From NCBI GenBank assembly GCA_964553045.1, contig CAZKJG010000012.1:35033-99032 (forward strand): 64,000 bases of DNA, read 5' to 3'. This document shows, in pieces, positions 1 to 8,519 of this stretch. Made by a program: the position numbers and the translations under genes. The stretch is from JAWLEP01 sp964553045. GTDB taxonomy: Bacteria > Fermentibacterota > Fermentibacteria > Fermentibacterales > JCC-6. Numbering within the stretch: position 1 is the stretch's first letter; every line of letters starts with the position of its first letter. Below the pieces are notes generated by a model. It worked only from the letters and a program-made list of their open reading frames with translations, was not told the DNA's origin and searched no databases.

Positions 1-1
1 C

Positions 2-97
2 AACAGCCAGGGCCGCTCGGCGGTCTCCGGCCTCTACGTGTACTGCGTGGAGTCCGGGGACGACCGGGTGCTGGGAAAGTTCGCCATAATCAGGTAG
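2..97 (+). CDS. C-terminal end of an exported protein (partial)
   Basis: Only the last 31 codons are inside the window; the gene begins upstream. The tail reads SGLYVYCVESG, then a short loop, then GKFAIIR and a TAG stop. A final beta hairpin of this form (SGxYxYxxESG...GKxxIIR) is typical of the C-terminal sorting/FlgD-like domains of large exported proteins in FCB-group bacteria, and similar tails end three other proteins in this window. What the rest of the protein does cannot be seen. Confidence 0.6.
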   Translation, partial: NSQGRSAVSGLYVYCVESGDDRVLGKFAIIR

Positions 98-153
98 CCT
101 GTGCCGATACAGGTGATTCGCAGGAGCCGCCGGCACAGAATTCGGGAGTCCGT

Positions 154-1134
154 ATGCACGCTCTGATCATCCTGCTGCTTTCGGTGGGTGGCACACTTGA
201 CTACGACGCCTGCCTGGCCCACCTGGAGGCCCACTCCCCTGCCTCCGACCTGGCCGGGGAGGAGCACCGGGCCATCATCGGGGAGAACGTCCGCCTGGCG
301 CTGTGGACCCGGGACTCCATGCCCTGGGGGCCGTCGATACCCGACTCGGTGTTCCTCCGCTACGTCCTGCCCGCCCGGGTCAGCCAGGAGCCGCTGGTGC
401 GCTGGAGGCCGCGGTTCCGGGAGGCGGTGCTCCCGGTGGTTCGGGGCGCGGAGTCCATGGAGGAGGCGGTGCTGCTGGTGTCGGCCTGGGCCGACAGCGT
501 CATCGACTACCAGCCCACCCAGTTCCGCGACCAGTCGCCCCTGGTGACCTGGTCGTCGGGGATAGGCCGCTGCGAGGAGATGACCGTGTTCTTCATGGAC
601 GCCCTGCGCAGTGTGGGCATCCCCTGCCGGCAGGCCTACACCCCCTGGTGGACCACGGTGGACAGCAACCACGCCTGGCCGGAGGTCTGGACCCCCGAAG
701 GATGGCGCTACACCGACATCTCCGCCGAGCAGGAGACCCTCAACTCCACCTGGTTCACCGAGAGGGCGAAGGACGCCGCCCTGGTGGTGGCCATCGCCGC
801 CGACTCCGTCCCGGGGGCCATGGCCTTCCGGGGCGACGTCTCCGTCCTGAACGTCACCGCCTCCTACGCCGAGACAGGGCTGCTGCGCTGCCCGAAGCCG
901 CCGCGGGAGGAGATCACGGTCTCGGTTGTGAACTACGGCAGCTACCGGCCCATCACATCCCTGGACTCCGCCCGCACGCAGGTGGAGCTGGGGGGAGGCG
1001 TCTACCTGCTGACGTGGGGGTGGCCCGTGAGCTCGGCCCGGGTAACCGTCGCCGCCGGGGACACCACGCTGTTCAGGCCCGTCCCCGGAGTGCTCCCCGA
1101 ACGATGCGTCATGAACGTGGAGGGTGGAGGGTGA
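154..1134 (+). CDS. Exported transglutaminase-like (papain-fold) protein, triad intact
   Basis: A 326-residue protein with a short hydrophobic N-terminus (about residues 1-13), so probably exported. The centre has a transglutaminase-core fold: Cys140 in GRCEE at a helix start, His173 in NHAWPEVW and Asp188 in RYTDIS, in the order and spacing of the family's Cys-His-Asp triad. The family includes amidases, proteases and crosslinking enzymes, so the substrate is open. About 130 residues of beta-rich sequence follow. GGGAG lies 5-6 bases before the ATG. The TGA stop overlaps the GTG start of a paralogous gene, so the two are translationally coupled. Confidence 0.75.
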   Translation: MHALIILLLSVGGTLDYDACLAHLEAHSPASDLAGEEHRAIIGENVRLALWTRDSMPWGPSIPDSVFLRYVLPARVSQEPLVRWRPRFREAVLPVVRGAESMEEAVLLVSAWADSVIDYQPTQFRDQSPLVTWSSGIGRCEEMTVFFMDALRSVGIPCRQAYTPWWTTVDSNHAWPEVWTPEGWRYTDISAEQETLNSTWFTERAKDAALVVAIAADSVPGAMAFRGDVSVLNVTASYAETGLLRCPKPPREEITVSVVNYGSYRPITSLDSARTQVELGGGVYLLTWGWPVSSARVTVAAGDTTLFRPVPGVLPERCVMNVEGGG

Positions 1135-2096
1135 TAGCGGCAGTCATCCTCGCCTGCGCAATGGGTCTCACCCCGGGGGCCGATGCGGAGATCGACAGCC
1201 TCCTGGCGGAGACCCAGGGCAACGCGGGGATGTGGAACGACTACCTGGAAGAGTCCGGGGGCGATACGCTGGAGTGCGCCCTCCACCTGCTGCGGGAGGT
1301 TCCCCGGCTGGACCGGCTGGAGATGACGCCGCAGGCGCTTGACGACCACATAGGCGGCGCGCTGGCCCACCGGGGCTCCATCCCCGACAGCGTCTTCCTG
1401 GACTGCCTGCTGTGGTACCGGGTCTCCCGGGAGCCGGTGACCGCCTACCGGGAGCGGCTGGCGGTCTTCTGGGCCGACCACGGCGTAGGGAGCCCCGAGG
1501 ATCTCTCCCGATGGATGGCGGCCAGCCTGGACACCATCCCCGGGGAGTTCCTGGGAGGGATGCAGCCTCCGGCCGGGGTGCTGGAGTCCGGCGCCGGCAC
1601 CGAGGCCGAGCTGCAGGTGCTCCTGGTGGCCTCCCTGCGGTCGCTGGGCTGGCCGGCGCGGGTGGTGAAGGGCTGGTTCGCAGGCCCCGATGGTGGTGAG
1701 CGGACCTGGGCGGAGGTCTGGATGGATGAGGGCTGGCAGGCGGTGGACCCTCCCGACATGGAGGGACTGGTGCTGGCGGTGGAGGAGAGCCACGGCACTC
1801 CCCTGACCTTCGAGCACGCGGCAACCGGCTCCCTGGTGACCGTCCCGCCGCAGTGGGAGGGGGACTTCCGCGTCTCCCTGAACCTGCCGGTGCGGGGCAG
1901 GTGGCTGCCCCTGGACTGGGCCATGCCCGCCGCCGAGGGCCCGGACACCCTTGTTCTGGGAGAGGGCGAGCTGCTGGTGATGCTAACCCGAAGGCTTCCC
2001 GCAGGCGGGGTGGAGGTCCGGCACCGATTCGTGCAGGTGGAGGCCGACACCACTGTCCTGGTGGATCTGACCGGTGCGGAGTCCACGGCGCTCTGA
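1131..2096 (+). CDS. Exported transglutaminase-fold paralogue lacking the catalytic Cys and His
   Basis: The start is the GTG at 1131, which overlaps the previous stop (GTGATAG); it opens with a hydrophobic signal-like segment ending near GADA. The 321-residue product aligns with its upstream neighbour: SIPDSVFL is shared exactly, and SGAGTEAE and ERTWAEVW match SGIGRCEE and NHAWPEVW. The nucleophile Cys is Glu158 and the catalytic His is Arg191, while the Asp (206) is kept. It is therefore probably a non-catalytic partner, inhibitor or binding version arising by tandem duplication. The frame is intact and codon use matches neighbours, so it is not a decaying pseudogene. Confidence 0.7.
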   Translation: MIAAVILACAMGLTPGADAEIDSLLAETQGNAGMWNDYLEESGGDTLECALHLLREVPRLDRLEMTPQALDDHIGGALAHRGSIPDSVFLDCLLWYRVSREPVTAYRERLAVFWADHGVGSPEDLSRWMAASLDTIPGEFLGGMQPPAGVLESGAGTEAELQVLLVASLRSLGWPARVVKGWFAGPDGGERTWAEVWMDEGWQAVDPPDMEGLVLAVEESHGTPLTFEHAATGSLVTVPPQWEGDFRVSLNLPVRGRWLPLDWAMPAAEGPDTLVLGEGELLVMLTRRLPAGGVEVRHRFVQVEADTTVLVDLTGAESTAL

Positions 2097-2109
2097 GCCC
2101 CGCAGCCTC

Positions 2110-3447
2110 CTATCTGATGTAGCCCAGGTCCCGTAGCTGGTCCTCCACGGCGTTGGTCCAGGGGACCGCCTGCGGGTTGCCCCGCGGCGGAGTGGCCCAG
2201 TAGTCCATGGCCTCGCCCAGCAGCCCGCTGTCCGGCGGCAGGGGACTCATCTCCGTCGGGTCGGCGGCCAGGTCGTACATCAGCGCGCTGTCCGGCTCCA
2301 CGTGCCAGACCACCTTCCGGTCGAGCCTCCTGGCGCAGGCCTGCCTTGATCCCCCCAGCCCGCTGGCGAAGAGCGTTCTTGGAGGGCCGTCGTAGGGGGA
2401 GAGCAGGTCCCTTCCCGGCGAGCCATCCGGAGCCGAGGCTCCTGCGGCGGCCATCACCGTGGGCAGTATGTCGATGCTGCCCGCCAGGGAGGTGTCCACC
2501 ACTCCCGGCTGTACTCCGGGGCCGGCCAGTATCAGGGGCACCTGCAGCAGCTCGGCGTGCAGCGAATGGCCATGGGCGAACCCGCCGTGGTCGGCGAACT
2601 CCTCGCCGTGGTCGCCCATCACGATTATCAGCGTCTCGTCATCCAGCCCCCTTCGCCGCAGCTCGCCGAACAGCCGGCCCAGCTGGGCGTCGGTGTAGGC
2701 GATCTCGCCGTCGTAGAGGTTGACCAGGTTGCGTACGCCAGCGGAGTCCACCACCACCGCCCCCGAGTTGGCCTCGTCCATGTCGCTGCGGACGCCCCAG
2801 GTGCTGTCGAAACGGCCGTCGTAGCCGGGATCCGCCCAGAGGGTGTCGTAGGGGGATGGCGGATTGTAGGTGGCGTGAGGGTCGAACAGGTGCAGGGCCA
2901 CGAAGAAGGGAGCCTCCTCCCCGCGGGAGTCCAGCCAATCCAGCAGGAGGTCCACCGTCTCGCCGGCGGTGCGGCTGTTCCAAAGCTCCACCAGCCCCTC
3001 GGAGTCGAAGTGGTCGAACCCCCGGTGGAAGCCGAAGTGCTCGCTCATGTAGATGACGTTGAAAAGTGCCGCGGTCCTGTATCCCTCCTCCTTCAGCAGC
3101 ATCGGCATGAATGGCAGCGAGGGGTCCACGCCGAAGAAGGTCCTGTCCCGAAGGCGGGCCCGGTGCTGCCTCTCGGTGAGACCCGTGAATGTCGTAGTCA
3201 TCGCCGGCAGGGTCCACGGGCTGCCGCTCATCATACGGGCGTACCTGGTCCCCGCCTCCGCGAGGCTGTCCAGACGGGGCGTTGTATCCCGATGGTAGCC
3301 GTATGAACCCATGTGGTCGGCCCGAATGGTGTCGATCAGAACAAGCAGGATGTTCGGCCGCCCCCCTGCCGCCGGCGCAGACTCGTTTCCGCACGAAGCC
3401 GCCAGCAGCAGAACCGTGGCCGCAGCAAGTCTTGCCAGACGCTCCAT
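2110..3447 (-). CDS. Sulfatase/alkaline-phosphatase-superfamily lipoprotein
   Basis: The chosen ATG at 3447 has GGAAGG six bases upstream; an ATG 21 bases earlier is also open. The 445-residue product has a lipoprotein signal (LLLAASC) and then the sulfatase core: NILLVLIDTIRADHMGSYGY (metal-binding Asp), SPWTLPA at the nucleophile position and MGDHGEEF (second metal site). The Cys or Ser of the formylglycine motif (C/S-x-P-x-R) is absent; Thr in SPWTLPA is the likely nucleophile, as in LtaS-type phosphotransferases. It is therefore more likely a phosphoester hydrolase or transferase on envelope glycans or lipids than a true sulfatase. A paralogue lies at 36035-37324. Confidence 0.8.
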   Translation of the reverse strand: MERLARLAAATVLLLAASCGNESAPAAGGRPNILLVLIDTIRADHMGSYGYHRDTTPRLDSLAEAGTRYARMMSGSPWTLPAMTTTFTGLTERQHRARLRDRTFFGVDPSLPFMPMLLKEEGYRTAALFNVIYMSEHFGFHRGFDHFDSEGLVELWNSRTAGETVDLLLDWLDSRGEEAPFFVALHLFDPHATYNPPSPYDTLWADPGYDGRFDSTWGVRSDMDEANSGAVVVDSAGVRNLVNLYDGEIAYTDAQLGRLFGELRRRGLDDETLIIVMGDHGEEFADHGGFAHGHSLHAELLQVPLILAGPGVQPGVVDTSLAGSIDILPTVMAAAGASAPDGSPGRDLLSPYDGPPRTLFASGLGGSRQACARRLDRKVVWHVEPDSALMYDLAADPTEMSPLPPDSGLLGEAMDYWATPPRGNPQAVPWTNAVEDQLRDLGYIR

Positions 3448-3540
3448 CTCCGCCCTTCCAGGTGTCATCGCCGGATTGCCGTGTGCCCGGCGGGAAGCGA
3501 GAATACTGCCGGAGGCCCTCCGCCGTCAAAGAGCAGGCAT

Positions 3541-4341
3541 TCAGTCCGGGATGTCCTCGGAAGGGCTGGGGTTCCCCGGACGTCCGGCCTCCCTGCCGGC
3601 CGATCTGTCGGCCATGGATGCGACCCGATCGTACTCCCTGTCCAGCAGCTCCCGGTCGGTGCGCTTCTCCAGTGATTCCAGGCCCCGCCTGTATACCCTG
3701 CGGAATCGCCCCCGGTCGCCCAGGCCGAGCAGGGCGATCCGCATCATCTCCACCCATGGCTTCAGCTCCCCGGGGTACTCGGCTGCGATCTTCCGGTAGA
3801 CGGCCATGGCCTCCTCGTAGCGCCCCCGGGCCTCCAGGGCCCTCGGCTCCTGGTAGTCGGGCAGCCGGGAGCTGCTGGTCCGGAACCTGTACATTCCGGA
3901 GAGCCTCCTGCGGGCCGCTTCCGACTCCAGCCTGCGCATTCCCCGCGAGTATATGCTCCCGGCCCTCTCCATGTCCCCCAGGTCGTTGGCGGCGATGTCT
4001 ATCATCATCCCGTAGGGTCCGGCCTCCTCCGGGAACCTTATGGCCATGTCCTCCAGCTCCTCCATGGCCTCCTCGTACTTGCCCCGAATCCGCAGAGCCT
4101 CCGGTACGCTGTAGCCGGGGAGCCTGTCCTCTCTGCTCCCGTCGTGGAAGAATACCTCCCGCAGAGGCTCGGCGATAAGTTCCGCCAGAGGGCGCATAAG
4201 GAAAGCCGCGCAGAACAGCCCCACGATAATCGCTATGGCCCCCAGGTTGCTGAAGGCGTAGATCATCACAGCCAGGACGATGGCTCCCCGCCAGGCCAGC
4301 GTACGGAGGATTGTTCTGTAGTTGCTCAAGGTCCTCTCCAT
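3541..4341 (-). CDS. Membrane-anchored TPR-like protein of unknown function
   Basis: A 266-residue protein starting at the ATG at 4341; the open frame runs further upstream only because it reads through a tRNA gene. Residues of about 8-60 contain two hydrophobic helices (VMIYAFSNLGAIAIIVGL region), so the N-terminus is in the membrane. The rest is helical with two TPR-like units, each of the pattern ALxxxGxYEEAMxxxxxxAxxxPxE, followed by a charged tail. TPR units normally mediate protein contacts; no enzyme motif is visible. No clear ribosome site precedes the start. It lies between a convergent-free sulfatase gene and tRNA-Ser, all on the minus strand. Confidence 0.6.
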   Translation of the reverse strand: MERTLSNYRTILRTLAWRGAIVLAVMIYAFSNLGAIAIIVGLFCAAFLMRPLAELIAEPLREVFFHDGSREDRLPGYSVPEALRIRGKYEEAMEELEDMAIRFPEEAGPYGMMIDIAANDLGDMERAGSIYSRGMRRLESEAARRRLSGMYRFRTSSSRLPDYQEPRALEARGRYEEAMAVYRKIAAEYPGELKPWVEMMRIALLGLGDRGRFRRVYRRGLESLEKRTDRELLDREYDRVASMADRSAGREAGRPGNPSPSEDIPD

Positions 4342-4480
4342 GCATGGTTCGGGCGCAACGGCCGCCCGGATAGATATCGATAGAGGCCTAAATTGATATT
4401 GTAAAGCAGCGAGGGAATTGGATAGAGGGGCTGTGCATATTGACGAACCGTTCGCAGGAAGACACCTGCTGCGCAGCTGG

Positions 4481-4569
4481 CGGAGGGGGTGGGATTCGAA
4501 CCCACGGACCCCCGAAAAGGGGTCAACGGTTTTCGAGACCGCCCCGTTCAACCGCTCCGGCACCCCTCC
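4481..4569 (-). tRNA. tRNA-Ser (anticodon CGA, reads UCG)
   Basis: The minus strand folds as an 89-nt class II tRNA: acceptor GGAGGGG pairs with CCCCTCC, discriminator G, anticodon loop CTCGAAA, a long variable arm (TTGACCCC/GGGGGTC) and the T-arm GGGTTCGAATCCC. The CGA anticodon sits on a stem with one G-U pair. CCA is not encoded (CAG follows). The 5' end overlaps the last 22 bases of the upstream glycosylase gene. Confidence 0.96.
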
Positions 4570-5255
4570 GCAGGGGGTGGAATATCACCGGGCAGTGTAC
4601 CGTCGGCAAGGGGACAGCCGGCGCATTTCGGCCGGGGCCTGCACCATCGCTTCGCGGCGGCCACCAGGAGCCCGTGGTACTCGCCGTACATCTTCGCATC
4701 GGCGGGAAGCGCTGCCTGAAACATCTGCTGCAGAGCACTGTAGCTCTCCTGGCAGCGGCACAGGCCGTGACGCCACAGTATGCGGCGGGTGTAGGCGTCG
4801 ACGACGAAGACAGGCCGGTCCAGAACGTACAGCAGTATGCAGTCCGCCGTCTCGGGCCCGATTCCCTTCAGGCCGAGCAGCTCCTCTCTTACCTCTGCTG
4901 TCTCCAAGTGAGCCATGGAAGCGGGTGAGCCGCTCCAGCCCCGGGAGAGCATGTATGCCCCCAGGTTGCGCAGGTACCGGGCTTTGCGACGGTAGGTGCC
5001 GCTGCCGCGCAGCTGCTCTGCCAGCTCGTTCTCTCCGAGCCGCATGAAGGCCGACGGAGACAGGAGCCCCCGTTCCCTCAGCCCTGCGATCACGGGTACC
5101 ACCCGGCTCCAGCGGGTGTTCTGGGCCAGGACGCAGCCCACCAGCACCTCGTCCGGCGTTTCCCCCGGCCACCAGCCCTGGGGGCCCAGGCGGCCGAGAA
5201 GGCGCCGGTAGATGGCCTGCAGCGGACTCGTCGTCGCGAGTTGGTCGTTTGGCAT
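4548..5255 (-). CDS. Endonuclease III-family DNA glycosylase (MagIII/Nth-like)
   Basis: A 235-residue helix-hairpin-helix GPD protein that should remove damaged bases in base-excision repair. The HhH motif is LKGIGPETADC and the catalytic Asp lies in VVDAYTRRIL; an iron-sulfur site is suggested by WCRPRPKCAGC near the C-terminus. The catalytic Lys of Nth (GxGxKTA) is Glu/Thr here, as in the 3-methyladenine glycosylase MagIII, so it is probably a monofunctional alkylbase or mismatch glycosylase. The stop codon TGA lies inside the D-loop of tRNA-Ser, so the two genes share 22 bases and presumably a transcript. Confidence 0.8.
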   Translation of the reverse strand: MPNDQLATTSPLQAIYRRLLGRLGPQGWWPGETPDEVLVGCVLAQNTRWSRVVPVIAGLRERGLLSPSAFMRLGENELAEQLRGSGTYRRKARYLRNLGAYMLSRGWSGSPASMAHLETAEVREELLGLKGIGPETADCILLYVLDRPVFVVDAYTRRILWRHGLCRCQESYSALQQMFQAALPADAKMYGEYHGLLVAAAKRWCRPRPKCAGCPLADGTLPGDIPPPAEGCRSG

Positions 5256-5362
5256 GGGGAATGGCTAACAGCTTTCACGGTCGCGGGCAATGGCGGTTTC
5301 GGCGTGACCTGGCCCGCGGGCTGGTATATCTTCTCCTGCCCGAAAGGCGGGAAGGAGCGGCG

Positions 5363-8353
5363 ATGATATCCCTGGTGGAATACGACGAGAGCATGGCCGC
5401 GGCCGTGACCCGGATGTGGCACGAGAGCGCCGACGGCTGGCCCCCCGGCTTCAACTGCGACTCCAAGACCGCCGATTACGTGGCGGACAAGCACCGCGAC
5501 GGCTCCTACATCCACACCACCCTGGCCATGGACGGCGACAGGGTGGTGGGGTACATCCGCACCCGGCAGTACGGCGGAGAGCCCGATGCCGCCTACGTGG
5601 CCTTCGTCAACGTGGTCACCGACATGCACGGCAGGGGAATCGGCAAGAGGCTGCTTCTGGACTCCATTGACAGGGTTACCGAGGCGGGATACGACCGGGT
5701 GGACCTGGATACCTGGCCCGGCAACATCAAGGCGGTGCCGCTGTACAAGAAGACGGGGTTCCTGTGGGTGCCCGACCGGGACGTCCACATGGAGAACTAC
5801 CTGCCCATGCTTCTGCGGCGGCCGGAGGTGAGGGAGCTGCTGGGAGGGGAGTACTGGTACGACCACCTGGTGCACGAGTCTCTGGACTCCGCCCCCGACC
5901 TGCACGAGACGGAGTCCGGCAGAAGGGTCTACAGGTACCGCATCGAGAGGGACGGCAGGGCGGTGGAGGCCGAGGTCGACCTGGCGGGACGCTGCCTTTC
6001 CGCCTGGAAGGCCCGCGGAAGCGAGTACCGCCTGAGCCGTGGGGGCGGAAAGCCGGTCTTCGGCAGGCACGTGGAGCTGCGCCTGGAGGGCACGGATCTG
6101 CCGGGTGCGCTGGATGTGGAGTGCCACCATGACCTGGAGGGCCCCGAGCGGCTGGCCACCGACGGGTCGGCGGGAATCATGGAGGTCGTGCCCCTCCCTC
6201 TGGCCATGCCCTACGGCCGCCGGGAGCGGGCTCCCCGCGTGTCCGTCTCCGTCCCGCTGGATGAGCCGCTGGAGCTGGGCCTGGGGATAGCCGCCGCCGA
6301 CGCGGTGGAGGTGGAGGATCTGGCGGTGCGCCTGGATTCCGGCAGCCGCGACGTTCGCCTGCATCTGAAAAGAAGGGTGCCGGAGGGACGCTGCATGCTG
6401 CGCTGGAGGCTGGACGAGGGGGAATGGAACTCGCGGGAGCTGGACCTCTCGAAGGCGGTTTTCAGCGGAGTGGATGTTCCCGTGGGGGCCCTGGAGCCGG
6501 GCCTGCACACGCTGGAGCTGCACCTGGATGTGGACGGCGCCGAGGGGCCTCTGCGGAAGGTGCTGGTCAGCCGGGGCCCGCTGGAGGGCGCGCAGACATG
6601 GAGCTGCCCCCGGGGCGCGGTGATGGAGACCACCACCCTCAGGCTGCAGCTGCGGCCGATCGGTGGAAGGGCCTCCCTGTCCAGCCTGGGACACCACGGG
6701 GCCGCCAGCATGGGCTCGTTCAGAATACTGGCCGGACCGCCGATGTTCGGGGGCGACCTCTCCACCCAGCGGTATCGGGTGAGCGCCAGGGATGGGGAGC
6801 TGGAGGCCTGCTGCGACTGGGCCTCCAGGGCAGGCCTGCGATTCCGGACCAGGTACAGCCTGGACCCCTGCGGCATCGTCCGCGGCAGAGGATTCATTGA
6901 GAACAGCTCGGGAGGGCCAGAGGATATCTTCTTCTGGGCCCTTAACTGGGAGAGGTCCGGATGGGCCGGCGAGGTGCTCGTGCCGTTGGAGGATGGAATG
7001 CTCCGCTCCGAGAAGATATTCCAGCTGTTCCCCGACGACAGCTCGGACCTCCCTCGAAGTCTCTGCGATATGGCCTCTCCAGCCATGGGGAACTACAACG
7101 CAGACTCGGGAGAGGGCACGCTGGCCCGGTTTCAGGGGTGGCAGCTGCAGCAGAGCGGCTGCCCCAGGACCGAGAAGATCCCGGTCGAGGCCGGGGGAAG
7201 GGTCAAGTCCCCTCCGGTGGAGAAGCTGGTGCTGACCGGAGGCCCCAGGGGGCTGGCGGCCGCCGCCTCCGCCGCCGGCTGGAGCCTGGGCCCGGCCGGC
7301 CGGTACGTGGCCTTTCCCGACGCGGAATGCCCACCACTGCTGCCTCCGGAGGGGGAGGTTTCACTGGGCAGCCCGCTGCGGATGCGCAGGCAGGCGCGAA
7401 TAGAGGTGGACGGCAGTACCGCCGCCGAGGATGAGCTGGGCCCCTCGGACAGGCTCTCGGCCCGTCTGCCCGGCCCGGGCGCGCACTCCGTGGGGTTCGT
7501 ACTGTCCGGAGTGGAGAGGAGGCGCACGGTCTTGGGTGTTCCTCACGGCAGCGTGGAGCTGGGGCGCGACGGGGGCGATCTGGCAATCGAAGGCGGCGGC
7601 CTCCGTCTGCTGATCAATCCCTCAGCAAGGGGGCACGTGCACTCCATACGCTACGGCGGCCTGGAATGGACCTTCTCCTCCGACCCCGAGCCCAGGGCGT
7701 TCGCGTGGTTCAGTCCCTGGTACGGCGGCATCGTGCCCTGGGTGACCCCCGGGGGTCTTATGGGCCGGATCCTGAAGCTGGAGGAGATGGACGCCGAGGT
7801 GGAGAAGTGCGAGCAGCGGCTGTGGGGATTCCGGCTTCCCTCCTGGCGGATGGCATGGACCGTGGACCACGAGGACTGGATGTCCGTGGGGGTCCGATGG
7901 ACGGTGGGCCTGCTGCCCGGTTTCCCGGGGATACTGACAGAGCTGGTCCTGGAGCCGCTGGACGGAAGCCGCCGTCACGCCAGCGCCATGATATGCGGCT
8001 TCGCCGCTCCGGGGGGCGACCGCGAGGGCTGCGTGCTGGAGAACCATTCCCTGCGAGGTCTCTCTTTCCGCAGGGAGACCGGAGGCGCCTTTCTGGCGGG
8101 AGGACGGCTGGCGTCCGTTACCGGCAGCGGCGAGCAGAGGCTCTCCGCTCTGGCCGGAAAGGGCTCGATCCTCTTCGCCGAGGACTACTCCACGCAGGGA
8201 GCGTTTCTTTCGTCCCTGGGGGTCCCGGACTCGGCCGACGGTCCGATTCGAACCTCCGCCCTGTGGCTGCTGGAGGCAAAGGGCGGCAGGACACCTCTGC
8301 TGGAGGCGCTGCAGTCCTACGACCGCTGCGGGCCTCCGGTGGCCCTGCCCTGA
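5363..8353 (+). CDS. Large GNAT acetyltransferase fusion protein (996 aa)
   Basis: The ATG at 5363 follows GGGAAGGAGCGGCG, a strong ribosome site, and fixes the start. Residues 1-150 are a GNAT acetyltransferase: beta strand plus HGRGIGKRLL (acetyl-CoA pyrophosphate loop) and PLYKKTGF. The remaining about 840 residues are not a GNAT; they are beta-rich with few charged helices, and residues of about 740-980 (from LRLLINPSARGHVHSIRYGG) resemble a galactose-mutarotase-like supersandwich. There is no signal peptide, so it is cytoplasmic. A substrate-binding sugar domain fused to an acetyltransferase suggests carbohydrate or amino-sugar acetylation, but the role is unknown. It is monocistronic, divergent from the glycosylase. 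Confidence 0.7.
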   Translation: MISLVEYDESMAAAVTRMWHESADGWPPGFNCDSKTADYVADKHRDGSYIHTTLAMDGDRVVGYIRTRQYGGEPDAAYVAFVNVVTDMHGRGIGKRLLLDSIDRVTEAGYDRVDLDTWPGNIKAVPLYKKTGFLWVPDRDVHMENYLPMLLRRPEVRELLGGEYWYDHLVHESLDSAPDLHETESGRRVYRYRIERDGRAVEAEVDLAGRCLSAWKARGSEYRLSRGGGKPVFGRHVELRLEGTDLPGALDVECHHDLEGPERLATDGSAGIMEVVPLPLAMPYGRRERAPRVSVSVPLDEPLELGLGIAAADAVEVEDLAVRLDSGSRDVRLHLKRRVPEGRCMLRWRLDEGEWNSRELDLSKAVFSGVDVPVGALEPGLHTLELHLDVDGAEGPLRKVLVSRGPLEGAQTWSCPRGAVMETTTLRLQLRPIGGRASLSSLGHHGAASMGSFRILAGPPMFGGDLSTQRYRVSARDGELEACCDWASRAGLRFRTRYSLDPCGIVRGRGFIENSSGGPEDIFFWALNWERSGWAGEVLVPLEDGMLRSEKIFQLFPDDSSDLPRSLCDMASPAMGNYNADSGEGTLARFQGWQLQQSGCPRTEKIPVEAGGRVKSPPVEKLVLTGGPRGLAAAASAAGWSLGPAGRYVAFPDAECPPLLPPEGEVSLGSPLRMRRQARIEVDGSTAAEDELGPSDRLSARLPGPGAHSVGFVLSGVERRRTVLGVPHGSVELGRDGGDLAIEGGGLRLLINPSARGHVHSIRYGGLEWTFSSDPEPRAFAWFSPWYGGIVPWVTPGGLMGRILKLEEMDAEVEKCEQRLWGFRLPSWRMAWTVDHEDWMSVGVRWTVGLLPGFPGILTELVLEPLDGSRRHASAMICGFAAPGGDREGCVLENHSLRGLSFRRETGGAFLAGGRLASVTGSGEQRLSALAGKGSILFAEDYSTQGAFLSSLGVPDSADGPIRTSALWLLEAKGGRTPLLEALQSYDRCGPPVALP

Positions 8354-8519
8354 TGCGGCAATTCCATACTCGAAAGCCGTATATTGACCCGAAGGGTATT
8401 GGTGGCTTATTTGTCAGTTGCCGGACGAGTCAGTCCCGGCCGCGTGAGGAACGCTCACCGCGCACGGGGTTAGCCTAGTGGGGAAGGCGCAGCTGAGAAT
8501 GCATGGATCAGGGGCAGTG

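Noticed and set aside
2556..3306. Long plus-strand open frames opposite the first sulfatase gene
   Set aside because: They are shadow frames of a GC-rich gene with no ribosome site and no family resemblance. The same holds for most long opposite-strand frames in the window.
4342..4563. N-terminal extension of the TPR-like gene
   Set aside because: The extra open frame is a translation of tRNA-Ser on the same strand; the ATG at 4341 is the sensible start.
5249..5362. Longer N-terminus for the GNAT fusion protein
   Set aside because: The frame is open upstream, but only the ATG at 5363 has a strong ribosome site and gives the usual GNAT start.
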